Source: Polyangium fumosum (GTDB lineage Bacteria; Myxococcota_A; Polyangia; Polyangiales; Polyangiaceae). Taken from it: a DNA stretch of 64,000 nucleotides. This document shows positions 39,906-48,904 of the stretch, piece by piece. The stretch spans positions 58,765 to 122,764 of the forward strand of contig NZ_SSMQ01000036.1 of assembly GCF_005144585.1 (NCBI RefSeq), given 5' to 3'. The position numbers and the translations under genes were made by a program. Numbering within the stretch: the stretch's first letter is position 1; each line of letters starts with the position of its first letter. The notes beneath the pieces were generated by a model. It saw only the letters and a program-made list of their open reading frames with translations, searched no databases and was not told the DNA's origin.

Positions 39906-40502
39906 TCAGACGTCGCCCTTCGCGAGCTTGTCCTTCATCTTCTTGATGAGCGCCGGGAAGCCGTCTTTCTTGACGATCTTGGTGAACTGGGAGCGGTAGC
40001 TCGATACCAGGCTCACGTCGTCCGTGATGATGTCCTTCACCCGCCACGCGCCGTTTTTCTCGGCCATCACGTAGGCGATCTCGACAGGCTCGCTCCGCGC
40101 GTCCTTCTTCGACACGGCGCGCGTCTTCACCACGATCGCGTCGCCCTTCTTCTCCTCGGCCGTGTATTCGATGTTGAAATCGAGCGTCTTCTTGAGGTTT
40201 CGCTCGTACGACTTGCGGACGAGCTGCTTCAGAAGGTCGCTGAACTCGGCCTTTTCAGCGTCGGAGCGGGCCGCCCACTCCGAGCCGAGCGAGGCCTCCG
40301 CGAGCGCCTGGTAATCGAGCAGCTCGTCGAACATCGCGCTGACCTTCGCGTCGTTCGAGGGCTTCTTGAGGAGATCGAACAAGGCCGTCTGCTTGGCCTT
40401 CACCACATCCGTCGCCGCTCCGGCATGTGCGAGGCCCGCGGCGCCCGCGAGCGACACGGCGAACGACAAGACCAACGCGCCGACAAAGTTCGTTCGTTTC
40501 AC
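39906..40502 (-). CDS. MlaC-family phospholipid-binding periplasmic protein
   Basis: A 198-residue periplasmic protein with signal peptide FVGALVLSFAVSLAGAAGLAHA and the MlaC/Ttg2D fold: DELLDYQALAEASLGSEWAARSDAEKAEFSDLLKQLVRKSYERNL, then VKTRAVSKKDA and the closing VSLVSSYRSQFTKIVKKDGFPALIKKMKDK. MlaC shuttles phospholipids between outer and inner membrane. GTG at 40502 has an excellent ribosome site (AGGAGGAG), which settles the start. No other mla gene is adjacent, so it may work with transporter parts elsewhere. A terminator follows. Confidence 0.9.
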   Translation of the reverse strand: MKRTNFVGALVLSFAVSLAGAAGLAHAGAATDVVKAKQTALFDLLKKPSNDAKVSAMFDELLDYQALAEASLGSEWAARSDAEKAEFSDLLKQLVRKSYERNLKKTLDFNIEYTAEEKKGDAIVVKTRAVSKKDARSEPVEIAYVMAEKNGAWRVKDIITDDVSLVSSYRSQFTKIVKKDGFPALIKKMKDKLAKGDV

Positions 40503-40700
40503 GTTCCAGCTCCTCCTGCCTCCACCGCCGTTCGCCGCCTGGGCGCCGCGGAACAGAGGGCAGACGTCCATGCCCCCCGTTTATTCACCTTCCGTGCCAC
40601 GCGCCGGATCTAGCCGATTCCAGCCCTCGATGTCAGGCCCTGTGAACGGGCGGCCACGACACGCGTGGCGCCTCTGTCGCTCGCAAGGCACCATCGGGCC

Positions 40701-40952
40701 ATGAAGCGCCGCCCGATCCTCCTCGCAGCGGGGCTCGCCGGCGCGATCGGCTTCTTCGGCCTCGGCTGGCTCGCGTCGCGCGGGTGTTCGCCCCCGGAGG
40801 CGCCGCCCGCGCCCCACGCCCAGGGAGCTTCCGAAACGCCCGACGCCGGCCCGCACGAGCCGATCCTGCTCCTCGACGCGTCCTCCATCGTGCTGCTCCC
40901 GGACGCCTCGCTCCGGATCGATCCGCCGGTCGCGCCCTTCGAAGAGCCCTGA
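40701..40952 (+). CDS. Small membrane-anchored or secreted protein
   Basis: An 83-residue protein with one N-terminal hydrophobic segment (PILLAAGLAGAIGFFGLGWLA) followed by a Pro/Ala-rich, acidic tail (EAPPAPHAQGAS, HEPILLLDASSIVLLPDASL). SRGC is not a standard lipobox, so it is probably a membrane anchor or an ordinary signal peptide. Convergent with pilS, 4 bases away. I do not recognise it. Confidence 0.55.
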   Translation: MKRRPILLAAGLAGAIGFFGLGWLASRGCSPPEAPPAPHAQGASETPDAGPHEPILLLDASSIVLLPDASLRIDPPVAPFEEP

Positions 40953-40956
40953 TCCC

Positions 40957-42264
40957 TCAGCTCGGCGCGAGCGCGAGCTCCTTCGAGTGCGGGATCCGCA
41001 CGCAGAACGTCGTGCCCTTCCCAGGCTCGCTCTCGACCTCGATCCCGAACCCGTGGTCGTCGAGGATCCGCTTCACCACCGCGAGGCCGATGCCCATGCC
41101 CTGCGATCGCGTCGTGAAAAACGCGTCGAAGAGCCGCTCGCGCGCCTCCGGCGGGATCCCCACGCCCCGATCCTCCACCGCGAGCACGACCGCGCCGCCC
41201 GCGTCCGCCTCGACGCGTACGATCACCTCCGCGCCCGCGGAGCTCGCCTGAATCGCGTTGCGCAGGAGGTTCCACACGACCTGCCGCATCTGCGCCGTGT
41301 CGGCCTCGATCTCGAGCGAATCCGGCCCCACGTAGCGCAAGGGTACGTCACGGCCGCGGCCCGATTTCCCGGCGAGCATCACCACGTCGCGCGCGGTCGC
41401 AGCGAAATCCATCGGCGCCTTCGAGGGCGCGCGTGGGCGCGAGACGTCGAGCATGTCGGTCACGAGCTCGTTCAGCCGCGTCGTCTCCCGCTCGATGATC
41501 GCGCAGAGCGCTTCATCCTCGGCGCCGAGGGATCCACCCGTCCGCAAGAGCTCGATGGAAGCGACAATCGATCCGAGCGGGTTTCGGATCTCGTGCGCGA
41601 GCCCCGCCGCGAGTCGGCCGAGCGCCGCGAGCCGCTCCGCTTGCTCGGCGCGCGCTGTCGCCACCACGAGCCGACCGCCCGTGATACGGAGCCGCTCGGC
41701 CAGGTAACTGCCGAGCAGCGCCACAACGCTCATCGCCAGCAGGTTCAGCACGAGCGGGAACGCGGCCTCCGACCAGCTCGTCGCGTACGCTTCGAGCGGC
41801 TGATCCGGCGGCGGAAGCAGGAAGCCCTGCACGAGCAGCGTGCAGAGCAACGCGTACGACGAGGCCCCTGCGATCAAGCCGATGAGCGCGCCGCGCAGGC
41901 CGAGCAAGATCGCGCCGCAGAGACACGTGAAGCCATAGAGCGAGGTCGCGCCGCTCGCCGCGCCGCCGGAGACGTAGACGATCATCGACCACGCGATCTG
42001 GTCGATGAACATCTGCCCGTACGCGAGCAGCGGCAGACCCTTGCCGAGCCGGAGCACCGCGGCGTAGACGCCCGTGAGCGCGAACGCGACCGCGAACGTG
42101 AGCATCGCGATCCGACTCGAATCTGCGCGCGTGCCGATGCCGCCGAGGTAGATCGTCGTCATGACGATCAGCACGATCGTGAGGACGATCAGGCGCAGCC
42201 CCGTGAGCCACGCGAAGCGGACCGCGAACGAGCTCTCGGCGCCGTCGCGGAGGCCGAGCCTCAT
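40957..42264 (-). CDS. pilS: PilS-like sensor histidine kinase
   Basis: A 435-residue membrane kinase. Six hydrophobic segments fill about residues 15-190. The core has the H box AAGLAHEIRNPLGSI near residue 226, N box LLRNAIQAS near 340, G1 VEDRGVGIPP and G2 SQGMGIGLAVVK. The start ATG overlaps the stop of pilC by one base, and the pilC-pilS order with type IV pilus genes is the basis for the name. In the known system PilS phosphorylates PilR to control pilin; no pilR is in this window. The symbol is by synteny and topology. Confidence 0.83.
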   Translation of the reverse strand: MRLGLRDGAESSFAVRFAWLTGLRLIVLTIVLIVMTTIYLGGIGTRADSSRIAMLTFAVAFALTGVYAAVLRLGKGLPLLAYGQMFIDQIAWSMIVYVSGGAASGATSLYGFTCLCGAILLGLRGALIGLIAGASSYALLCTLLVQGFLLPPPDQPLEAYATSWSEAAFPLVLNLLAMSVVALLGSYLAERLRITGGRLVVATARAEQAERLAALGRLAAGLAHEIRNPLGSIVASIELLRTGGSLGAEDEALCAIIERETTRLNELVTDMLDVSRPRAPSKAPMDFAATARDVVMLAGKSGRGRDVPLRYVGPDSLEIEADTAQMRQVVWNLLRNAIQASSAGAEVIVRVEADAGGAVVLAVEDRGVGIPPEARERLFDAFFTTRSQGMGIGLAVVKRILDDHGFGIEVESEPGKGTTFCVRIPHSKELALAPS

Positions 42265-43484
42265 CACTCGCCCTTGATGTTGCCTGCGAGGCTGAAGATC
42301 GGGAGGTACATCGAGATGAGCACCACCCCGACGACCGCGCCGACGACGACCATGAGCAGAGGTTCGAGCAGCGAGGTCAACGCCGAGACCGCCACGTCGA
42401 CCTCCTCCTCGTAGAAGTCGGCGATCTTGTTCAGCATCGTGTCGAGCGCGCCGGTCTGCTCGCCGACGGCCACCATCTGCACGACCATGCCGGGAAAGAC
42501 TTTGATCTCCTCCAGCGGCTCGGCCATGTTCTTGCCCTCGGAGATCTTGGCCCGCGCGTAGACGAGGCCCTCCTCGACGATCACGTTGCCCGCGGTCTTC
42601 GCCACGATGTCGAGGGCGTCGAGGATCGGCACGCCGGAGCCGAGCAAGGTGCCGAGCGTCCGCGTGAACCGCGCGACCGCGATCTTCTGCATCACCGGCC
42701 CGAAGATCGGCAGCTTCAGCATGAGCTTGTGTGCCATGCGTTTGCCCTTCGGGTTCTGGTAGAACTTGATCGCGCCGTACACGAGACCGATGCTGCCGAC
42801 GATCGTGAACGGCAAGGCGCTGACGAACGCGCGCGACGTCGCGATGACCGCTTTCGTCAGCCCCGGCAGCGCATCCTTCGCGCCGAACTCGGCGAACATG
42901 CCTTCGAAGGCCGGGATCACGAAAGTCATCAGCACGATGATGACCACGATCATGATGATGATGACCGCCGTCGGATACGCCATCGCGCCGCGCACCTGAC
43001 GCGCGAGCTTCGCGCGCTTCTCGATGTAGCCCGCGAGGCGGTTCATGATCGTGTCGAGGATGCCGCCGACCTCGCCGGCCTGGACGAGGTTCACGAAGAG
43101 CTCGTCGAAGATCTTCGGGTGGCGCCGCAGCGAGTCGCTGAACGTCGCGCCCTGCTCGACGCTGTTCTTGATGTCGCGCAGCGCGACCTGGAAGCGCGGG
43201 TTCGGCTCCTGGTTCGAGAGGATGTCGAGGCACTGCACGAGCGGGAGGCCCGCGTCGATCATCGTCGCGAACTGGCGCGTGAACTTGACGAGGTCCTGCG
43301 AGCTGACGCCCGAGCCGATCGTGACGTTCTTGAGATCGAGGCCCTTGCGCTTCTGCGTGATCTTCGTCGGGTTGAGCTGCAAGCCGCGCAGGCGGGTCTG
43401 CACGGCGGCCTCGTTCTCCGCATCCATCACGCCCTTGCGGACCTCTCCGGTCCTGGCACGGGCCTCCCATGCAAACTCGGCCAT
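42264..43484 (-). CDS. pilC: Type IV pilus inner-membrane platform protein
   Basis: A 406-residue GspF/PilC-type protein with two T2SS-F domains and three transmembrane helices. Landmarks: FTRQFATMIDAGLPLVQCLDIL (near residue 70), FSDSLRRHPKIFDELFVNLVQAGEVGGILDTI, first helix at AVIIIMIVVIIVLMTFVIPAF, repeated FTRTLGTLLGSGVPILDALDIV, VVQMVAVGEQTGALDTML, and the final hydrophobic segment. PilC anchors the pilus motor in the inner membrane; myxobacteria use it for S-motility. It is not preceded by pilB or pilT here; its start is divergent from a serine hydrolase across 180 bases. Confidence 0.92.
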   Translation of the reverse strand: MAEFAWEARARTGEVRKGVMDAENEAAVQTRLRGLQLNPTKITQKRKGLDLKNVTIGSGVSSQDLVKFTRQFATMIDAGLPLVQCLDILSNQEPNPRFQVALRDIKNSVEQGATFSDSLRRHPKIFDELFVNLVQAGEVGGILDTIMNRLAGYIEKRAKLARQVRGAMAYPTAVIIIMIVVIIVLMTFVIPAFEGMFAEFGAKDALPGLTKAVIATSRAFVSALPFTIVGSIGLVYGAIKFYQNPKGKRMAHKLMLKLPIFGPVMQKIAVARFTRTLGTLLGSGVPILDALDIVAKTAGNVIVEEGLVYARAKISEGKNMAEPLEEIKVFPGMVVQMVAVGEQTGALDTMLNKIADFYEEEVDVAVSALTSLLEPLLMVVVGAVVGVVLISMYLPIFSLAGNIKGE

Positions 43485-43601
43485 GGTTTCTTGCTCGACT
43501 CCCCGGTCTACCAGGATAAGGGGCGAGCGCGCTCGGGGTCAAAGACGCGGCACGTTTGATCGAATCGGGAGATCGTTTACACCCCCTCCCGCTCTCAACT
43601 C

Positions 43602-43640
43602 TTGGGGCTACGCTCGGACAAGCTGAGCTACGCCCCCAAA
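43602..43640. repeat. REP-like hairpin between pilC and the serine hydrolase
   Basis: TTGGGGC at 43602 pairs with GCCCCCAA ending at 43639, with CTACGC repeated inside. The end GCCCCCAAACCCC is shared with the hairpin at 19583-19630. It is in the 180-base gap between divergent genes; the rest of that gap shows no recognisable element. Confidence 0.35.
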
Positions 43641-43665
43641 CCCCTCGGACTCAATCCTCACCGCC

Positions 43666-44808
43666 GTGAAGAACGCCGCCCCCGCCATCGACCTCACGGC
43701 CGCCGCGCGCGTCGTCGTGGACGATCACCAGGCCGCGCCGTGCGCCGTGGTCGCCGCCGCATTGCGAACGCGCGCAGGCTGGATCCACGGCGCAGGCGCG
43801 GCAGGCGTCCTCTCATTCGAGGAAGGCGCGCCACGCGCGGACCTCGATACGCCCTTCGATCTGGCCTCGGTCACGAAGCCCGTCACCGCGCTCGTGATGG
43901 CCCGGCTCGCTCGCCGAGGGGCGCTCGCCCGCTTGGAGCCGCTCGCCGATCTCGTGCCGATGCTCGCGAAGACACGCTCGGCGCGCGTCTCGCTCGACCT
44001 CCTCGCGGCCCATCGCGCGGGCCTCGACGCGCATGGCTCCCTTTACGGGCCGCTCGTGCGAGGCGAAGCCGTCGACGTCGAGGCCGCGCTCGTCATGGCC
44101 GCTGACGCGCGGCGCGACGGCTGCACGGGAGATCCGCCGCCGGAAGGGTTTCCGCCGGTGTACAGTGACCTCGGATACGTCCTCCTCGGCGCGGCGCTCG
44201 CGCAGAGGAGCGGGCTCGAGCTCGACGCGCTCGTGACGCGGGAAGTCACGGGACCGCTGGATCTCGACATCGGATCCGCGCGCACCCTCCGCGCGCAAAA
44301 GCCTTCGTTTGATGCGCGAGTCGCGCCAACCGAGATCGTCCCGTTTCGCGACGGCCTCGTGCGGGGCGCCGTGCACGACGAGAATGCCTGGGCGCTCGTG
44401 GGTCATGCATCCGCGGGGCACGCGGGCCTCTTCGGGGACGCGCGCTCGGTCGCGCGGCTCGGCATCGCCGTGCTCGAAGCGCTCGCGGGTGAACGCCGCG
44501 ATTTCCTCGACCCCGACGACCTCGCGCCGCTCGTCCGACCTCGCCCGGGCGGCTCGCTGCTCGCGGGCTTCGATCAGCGCAGCGGCAACGAGCCGAGCTC
44601 CGGCGCGCGCCTCGGGCCGCGGACCTTCGGCCACCTCGGCTTCACGGGCACGAGCCTCTGGATCGATCCGGACGCTGGTTTCGTCGGCGTTTTGCTCACG
44701 AACCGGGTCCACCCGACGCGCACTGCGCTCGCGATCCGGCAGGCGCGACCGGCCGCCTACGACGCCATGTTCGACGCGATGGTGGAGGCGCAACGAGCCG
44801 CGGGATAA
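43666..44808 (+). CDS. Beta-lactamase-family serine hydrolase
   Basis: A 380-residue class C beta-lactamase/esterase-like protein. The SxxK nucleophile motif is SVTK (FDLASVTKPVTALVMARL, near residue 68), the YxN position reads YSD (VYSDLGYVLLGAALAQ, near 166), and HLGFTGTSLW near residue 325 fits the third motif. No signal peptide is present, so it is probably cytoplasmic and not a classical resistance enzyme; family members are esterases or peptidases. GTG at 43666. It is followed after 9 bases by the UbiB-type kinase. Confidence 0.87.
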   Translation: MKNAAPAIDLTAAARVVVDDHQAAPCAVVAAALRTRAGWIHGAGAAGVLSFEEGAPRADLDTPFDLASVTKPVTALVMARLARRGALARLEPLADLVPMLAKTRSARVSLDLLAAHRAGLDAHGSLYGPLVRGEAVDVEAALVMAADARRDGCTGDPPPEGFPPVYSDLGYVLLGAALAQRSGLELDALVTREVTGPLDLDIGSARTLRAQKPSFDARVAPTEIVPFRDGLVRGAVHDENAWALVGHASAGHAGLFGDARSVARLGIAVLEALAGERRDFLDPDDLAPLVRPRPGGSLLAGFDQRSGNEPSSGARLGPRTFGHLGFTGTSLWIDPDAGFVGVLLTNRVHPTRTALAIRQARPAAYDAMFDAMVEAQRAAG

Positions 44809-44817
44809 GCTCGCCCC

Positions 44818-46584
44818 GTGTCGCAAGGCGCCCCGGACCTCCAGGAACAGCCGCGCGTGCGTCTCATCGCGCCCGCGGCGAAGGCGCCTTCGAAACCGGC
44901 CAAGCGAGGCGCTGGGCCGCGCGGCATCCGGCCGAAGGGACGGCAGAGCTACCGCTTCATCCGCGCCTACACGACGACGTTCGTCGTCCTCGGCAGCTAC
45001 CTCTGGTTCTTCTTCCTCGGGCGCTGGTTCGGGCAGGCGTGGCTCGATGCGCGCATGGCCGACGTGCACGGGCGCAACGCGCGCCGCGTGCTCTCCACGA
45101 TCGTCGAGCTCCAGGGCCTGTTCATCAAGGTCGGGCAGCTCCTCAGCATCATGGCGAACTTCCTGCCCGCGCAGTTCCGCTCGGGCCTGGAGGCGCTGCA
45201 GGATCAGGTCCCGCCACGGCCGTACCGTGAGATCGCCGAGCGCATCGAGCGCGAGTTCGGCAAGCCCGTCGGCGCGATCTTCGATCGCTTCTGCGAGGAG
45301 CCGATCGCGAGCGCCTCGCTCGGTCAGGTGCACGAGGCGTGGCTCAAGAACGGCGTGCACGTCGCGGTCAAGGTCCAGCACCGCGACATCGACGAGATCG
45401 TTCGGCTCGATCTCACCACGATCCGCCGCATCATGCAGATCGTCAGCATCTTCGTCCCCGTGCAGGGCCTGGACGCTTACTACCACCAGGTCCGCTCGAT
45501 GATCCTGGAGGAGCTCGATTTCCAGAGCGAGGCGCGGAACATCACGCGCATCGCCGACAACTTCCTCCGTGATCCCACGGTGCGCTTCCCGCGCCCGGTC
45601 GACGGTTATTGCACGAGCCGTGTGATGACCACGGACTTCGTGCCCGGCGTGAAGATCGGCGACATTACCGCGCTCGACGCGCGCGGCGTTGATCGCAAAG
45701 CGCTCGCCCGCAAGGTCGTGCAGGTCTTCTGCCAGCAGATCTTCGTCGACGGCATCTACCACGCCGATCCGCACCCCGGGAACATGCTGGTCGGCGACGA
45801 CGGCGCGCTCGTCCTGCTCGATTTCGGCGCTGTCGCGGAGCTCTCGCCGCAGATGCGCGAGGGCATCCCCGAGTTCCTGGAGGGCGTGATCCGCCGCGAC
45901 ACCGATCAGCTCATCAAGGCCATGCGCAAGATGGGCTTCCTCTCGCGCACGGACTCGCCCGATGTGAGCGAGAAGGTCATCGAGTTCTTCCACCAGCGCT
46001 TCCAGGACGAGGTGAAGATCGACACCTTCAACCTCAAGGACATCAAGCTCGATCCGCAGAAGGGCATCGAGAGCCTCGTCGACCTGCGCAAGATGAACAT
46101 CGGCCTGAAGGAGCTCTCGGGCGCCTTCCACATCCCGCGCGACTGGGTCCTGCTCGAACGAACGATCCTCCTGCTCACGGGGCTCTGCACGCAGCTCGAT
46201 CCCGAGCTCTCGCCGATGGAGGTCATCCGGCCCTACCTGCAGGACTTCGTGCTCGGCAACCGCGACTGGGCGCAGATCGCAGTCGACGCGGCGAAGGACA
46301 TGGCCCTCAAGGCCATCACGATCCCCGAGGACCTCCGCAAGTACCTGAACCGCGCGAACCGCGGCGAGTTCGAGCTTCGCGTGAAGGGCCTGCCGAGCGC
46401 GGCGCGGCTCGTCTACGCCGGGATCCGCCAGCTCATCTACGCGGCGATCGGCATCGCCTCGGGCTTCGCCGCCTTGCAGCTCCACCTCGCCGGCCAGGCG
46501 CACCTCGCCCGGTATTGCCTCTACGGTGCCGCGGCCGCGGGCGTGCTCCTCCTCGGGAGCCTCCTGCTCACGCGGACGAAGTAG
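44818..46584 (+). CDS. UbiB/AarF (ABC1) family atypical kinase
   Basis: A 588-residue protein of the ABC1/ADCK family. It has the family's KxGQ motif (FIKVGQLLSIM, near residue 103), the Ala-rich ASASLGQVHEA in place of the glycine loop, VAVKVQHRDID, and the catalytic VDGIYHADPHPGNMLVGDDG and LLDFGAV. Transmembrane segments lie near residues 50-70 and in the C-terminal 60 residues. UbiB proteins support quinone synthesis or lipid handling at the membrane and have ATPase rather than protein kinase activity. GTG at 44818. Probably co-transcribed with the serine hydrolase. Confidence 0.9.
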   Translation: MSQGAPDLQEQPRVRLIAPAAKAPSKPAKRGAGPRGIRPKGRQSYRFIRAYTTTFVVLGSYLWFFFLGRWFGQAWLDARMADVHGRNARRVLSTIVELQGLFIKVGQLLSIMANFLPAQFRSGLEALQDQVPPRPYREIAERIEREFGKPVGAIFDRFCEEPIASASLGQVHEAWLKNGVHVAVKVQHRDIDEIVRLDLTTIRRIMQIVSIFVPVQGLDAYYHQVRSMILEELDFQSEARNITRIADNFLRDPTVRFPRPVDGYCTSRVMTTDFVPGVKIGDITALDARGVDRKALARKVVQVFCQQIFVDGIYHADPHPGNMLVGDDGALVLLDFGAVAELSPQMREGIPEFLEGVIRRDTDQLIKAMRKMGFLSRTDSPDVSEKVIEFFHQRFQDEVKIDTFNLKDIKLDPQKGIESLVDLRKMNIGLKELSGAFHIPRDWVLLERTILLLTGLCTQLDPELSPMEVIRPYLQDFVLGNRDWAQIAVDAAKDMALKAITIPEDLRKYLNRANRGEFELRVKGLPSAARLVYAGIRQLIYAAIGIASGFAALQLHLAGQAHLARYCLYGAAAAGVLLLGSLLLTRTK

Positions 46585-46621
46585 AGACCTCGCGCTTTCC
46601 CCCGTTGACGGTGGCCCGGGA

Positions 46622-46637
46622 CGAACGTCAACGTTCG
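46622..46637. promoter_or_regulatory. Palindrome directly before a start codon
   Basis: CGAACGTCAACGTTCG has perfect 7-bp arms around CA and ends three bases before the ATG at 46641, covering the place of the ribosome site. It could be an operator or a small RNA hairpin that controls translation. Confidence 0.4.
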
Positions 46638-46640
46638 CCC

Positions 46641-47165
46641 ATGAGCAGCGAAGTGCAAGACAGGCTCGAGGCCGCCCGGAAGGCAGCGGAGGCCGAGGTC
46701 GAGCGTCTGAAGGCGGAACACGACAAACTCGCCGAGAAGATCGCGAGCCTCGGTGACGACTCGCCGGATCGACGAGCCGAGCTCCGCCGCCGCAGGGCCA
46801 TGATCGTCGACGCGCGCGAGGCCCTGAAGGACACGGAGGCCGCGCTCCGTTTGTTCGAAAAAACAGGCAAGGAGCACGCGATCATCGCGGAGGGGACGCG
46901 GGTCTTCGGCTCGGTCGCCGTCCGCGTCCCGCCGGGCACGTCGCACGAGGCGCGCGGCCGCGCCATCGACGACGAGCTCTCGGGATCCCTCGCCGACGTC
47001 GCGGCCGAGCTCGGCGTCATCCTCGCGGCCGCGCCTTCGCGGTACACGCGCGAGCGCCCTGGCCGCGACGCCGAGGGCCGCACGGTGCTCGACGTCTTCG
47101 GCCGTGTCGAGGGCGACACGCTCGTGCCCGCGGTCAGCAGCGCGTCGCGCAACCTCCGCGTTTAG
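46641..47165 (+). CDS. Hypothetical coiled-coil protein
   Basis: A 174-residue protein. Residues about 1-75 form a charged coiled coil (QDRLEAARKAAEAEVERLKAE, LRRRRAMIVDAREALKDTEAAL). The second half is a compact region of unknown kind (GTRVFGSVAVRVPPGTS, ADVAAELGVILAAAPSRYTRE, VLDVFGRVEGDTLVPAVSSAS). No export signal. ATG at 46641 is fixed by position, right after a palindrome. Convergent with the M48 protease. Not recognised. Confidence 0.72.
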   Translation: MSSEVQDRLEAARKAAEAEVERLKAEHDKLAEKIASLGDDSPDRRAELRRRRAMIVDAREALKDTEAALRLFEKTGKEHAIIAEGTRVFGSVAVRVPPGTSHEARGRAIDDELSGSLADVAAELGVILAAAPSRYTRERPGRDAEGRTVLDVFGRVEGDTLVPAVSSASRNLRV

Positions 47166-47232
47166 TCCCGAGGGGAACGCCTCGTGTCCCCCTCTCGGCC
47201 AGGCAAAGCCCGGACGATTCACCCCCTGGAGG

Positions 47233-47253
47233 GAGATCGCCTTGCGATCTCCT
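47233..47253. terminator. Hairpin between convergent genes
   Basis: GGAGATCGC, loop CTT, GCGATCTCC is a perfect 9-bp stem with a 3-base loop, in the 91-base gap between two convergent stops. The T content after the stem is modest in both directions (TGGTTTA on the plus strand), so it may act as a weak bidirectional terminator. Confidence 0.5.
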
Positions 47254-47256
47254 GGT

Positions 47257-48066
47257 TTACTTGCCGGCGCGCATCCGCTCGCGGATCGCCTTCGCGCGTT
47301 CCTCGCTGTCCGGGTGCGTCGAGAGCAGCTCCGGCACGGGCATGGCTTCGAGGCTCTCGAGGAAACGCGCCAGCCCCTCGGGGCTCTTGTTGCTGCGCGC
47401 GAGCAGATCCACCCCGAACGCGTCGGCCTCTTCCTCCATCGAGCGGCTGTAGCGCAGCGTATCGAGCTGCGAGGCGCCCGCGATCACCGTGGCCGTGATG
47501 TCGTTCAGGTCGCCCACGACGAACGCGATCGTCAGCCCGAACAGCGCGTTTCGCGCGAGCGATCGCACGCCGTGTCGCTTCACCGCGTGCCCGATCTCGT
47601 GCGCGAGCACGCCGCGCAGCTCCTCGTCGTCGTCCTTCGACCGATCGAGCAGCCCGGTCAGCACGAAAACCTCACCGCCGGGGAGCGCGAATGCGTTCAC
47701 CTGATCGTCCTTCAGCACCGTGATCCGCGGCGCCACGAGGACACGTCTTTCCTCGTCCGTGAGGCTCGATCGCAGCTCCTCGAAGATCCGATCCACGCGC
47801 GCCTTTTGGTCCTCGGTCGGCGCGCCGGAGAGCCCATGCTGCGCGCGCATCGCTTCGCCGGCCGTCTTTCCGATCGCCGCGTCGGCGTCGGGCGGGATCA
47901 CCGCGACGATGGCCGTGGACGCGTATCCGGCGCACCCACGCGCGGCGAAGATCAGCCCGACGATGGCGAGGAGCAGGATCCCGAGCTCGGCGACCAGGCG
48001 CTTGGGGCTGTGCCCGAATCCCGTACCGGACGCACCTTTCCCACTTCCCGCTTCCGCTCCCGACAT
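47257..48066 (-). CDS. M48-family zinc metalloprotease
   Basis: A 269-residue membrane-anchored protease. One transmembrane helix near residues 25-45 (LVAELGILLLAIVGLIFAARG), then the catalytic domain with HEIGH (GVLAHEIGHAVKRHGV, near residue 150) and the downstream third zinc ligand Glu in SMEEEADAFGVDLL. ALPGGEVFVLTGLLD and STHPDSEERAKAI are also typical. Similar to BepA/LoiP-type proteases that act on envelope proteins. ATG at 48066 (MSGAE). It is divergent from the AIM24 cluster. Confidence 0.9.
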   Translation of the reverse strand: MSGAEAGSGKGASGTGFGHSPKRLVAELGILLLAIVGLIFAARGCAGYASTAIVAVIPPDADAAIGKTAGEAMRAQHGLSGAPTEDQKARVDRIFEELRSSLTDEERRVLVAPRITVLKDDQVNAFALPGGEVFVLTGLLDRSKDDDEELRGVLAHEIGHAVKRHGVRSLARNALFGLTIAFVVGDLNDITATVIAGASQLDTLRYSRSMEEEADAFGVDLLARSNKSPEGLARFLESLEAMPVPELLSTHPDSEERAKAIRERMRAGK

Positions 48067-48174
48067 GTCTCCGTTATACCCTGCCCGCCTCTCGGCCGCC
48101 CGTGGGGGGAGCGCGTCGAAACGCACGCCGTCCCGGCCGAAAGACCTCCTCCCGAACGAAGGGGAAGGATTCGG

Positions 48175-48870
48175 ATGCAACACATCGTCAAGTACGAGCC
48201 GACGTTCTCGATGCTCCAGGTGAGCCTCGCCCCGGGCGAGACGATCATCGCGGAGGCTGGGTCCATGGTCGCCCGTTCGAGCAGCCTCACGATGGAGGTC
48301 AAGCTCAATGCGGGGAAAAACGCCGGTTTCTTCGGCAAGATGAAGGCGTTCTTCATCGCGATCATCCGCAAGATCGTTGGTGGTGAAACCTTCTTCGTGA
48401 ACCACTTCTCCGGCCCGCAAGGCGGCTGGGTGTGGCTCGCGCCCTCGCTCTCGGGCGGCATCAAGCCGATCCAGCTCGCCGGCAACTCCATGATCTTCAG
48501 CGCGGGCGCGTTCCTCGCGAGCGCGGGCGACATCGACCTGAAGATGCGCTGGGGCGGCCTGCGCGCGCTGCTCGCGAAGGAGGGCGCGTTCTTCATCGAG
48601 GCCTCCGGCAACGGCCAGGTCTTCGTGACGAGTTACGGCGCGATCGACGAGATCGACTGCAACGGCAGCTACATCGTCGACAACGGCCACATCGTGGGCT
48701 TCGACTCGTCGTTGAACTTCAAGATCCGCAGCGGCGGCGGCGGCCTCCTCGGCTTCATGGCCTCGGGCGAGGGCATCGTTTGCGAGTTCCAGGGCCAGGG
48801 CAAAATCCTCATCCAGTCGCGCAACACGAGCGCGCTCGTCGACTGGCTCACGCCGATGCTGCCGCCGTGA
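48175..48870 (+). CDS. AIM24-family protein, first of three
   Basis: A 231-residue protein of the AIM24/TIGR00266 beta-helix-like family: MQHIVKYEPTFSMLQVSLAPGETIIAEAGSMVA at the start, IIRKIVGGETFFVNHFSGPQGG near residue 65, FLASAGDIDL near 115, and IVCEFQGQGKILIQSRN at the end. The family occurs from bacteria to yeast mitochondria; its molecular role is unclear. ATG at 48175 has GGGGAAGG upstream. It starts a run of three paralogues with short gaps. Confidence 0.88.
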   Translation: MQHIVKYEPTFSMLQVSLAPGETIIAEAGSMVARSSSLTMEVKLNAGKNAGFFGKMKAFFIAIIRKIVGGETFFVNHFSGPQGGWVWLAPSLSGGIKPIQLAGNSMIFSAGAFLASAGDIDLKMRWGGLRALLAKEGAFFIEASGNGQVFVTSYGAIDEIDCNGSYIVDNGHIVGFDSSLNFKIRSGGGGLLGFMASGEGIVCEFQGQGKILIQSRNTSALVDWLTPMLPP

Positions 48871-48904
48871 GGCAGGGGGCTTCCGGAGATAAGGACGAAC
48901 AGCG

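Noticed and set aside
43580..43645. Possible tRNA, from GGGGCTACGCTC and CCCCCAA pairing
   Set aside because: No anticodon stem, T-loop GTTCGA or CCA pattern; it fits a REP-like hairpin.
43666..44808. Antibiotic-resistance beta-lactamase
   Set aside because: No signal peptide and a YSD rather than YAN/YSN motif; better called a generic serine hydrolase.
43813..46503. 896-residue minus-strand frame opposite the serine hydrolase and UbiB genes
   Set aside because: Shadow of two well-supported genes; low-complexity Arg/Glu/Leu composition.
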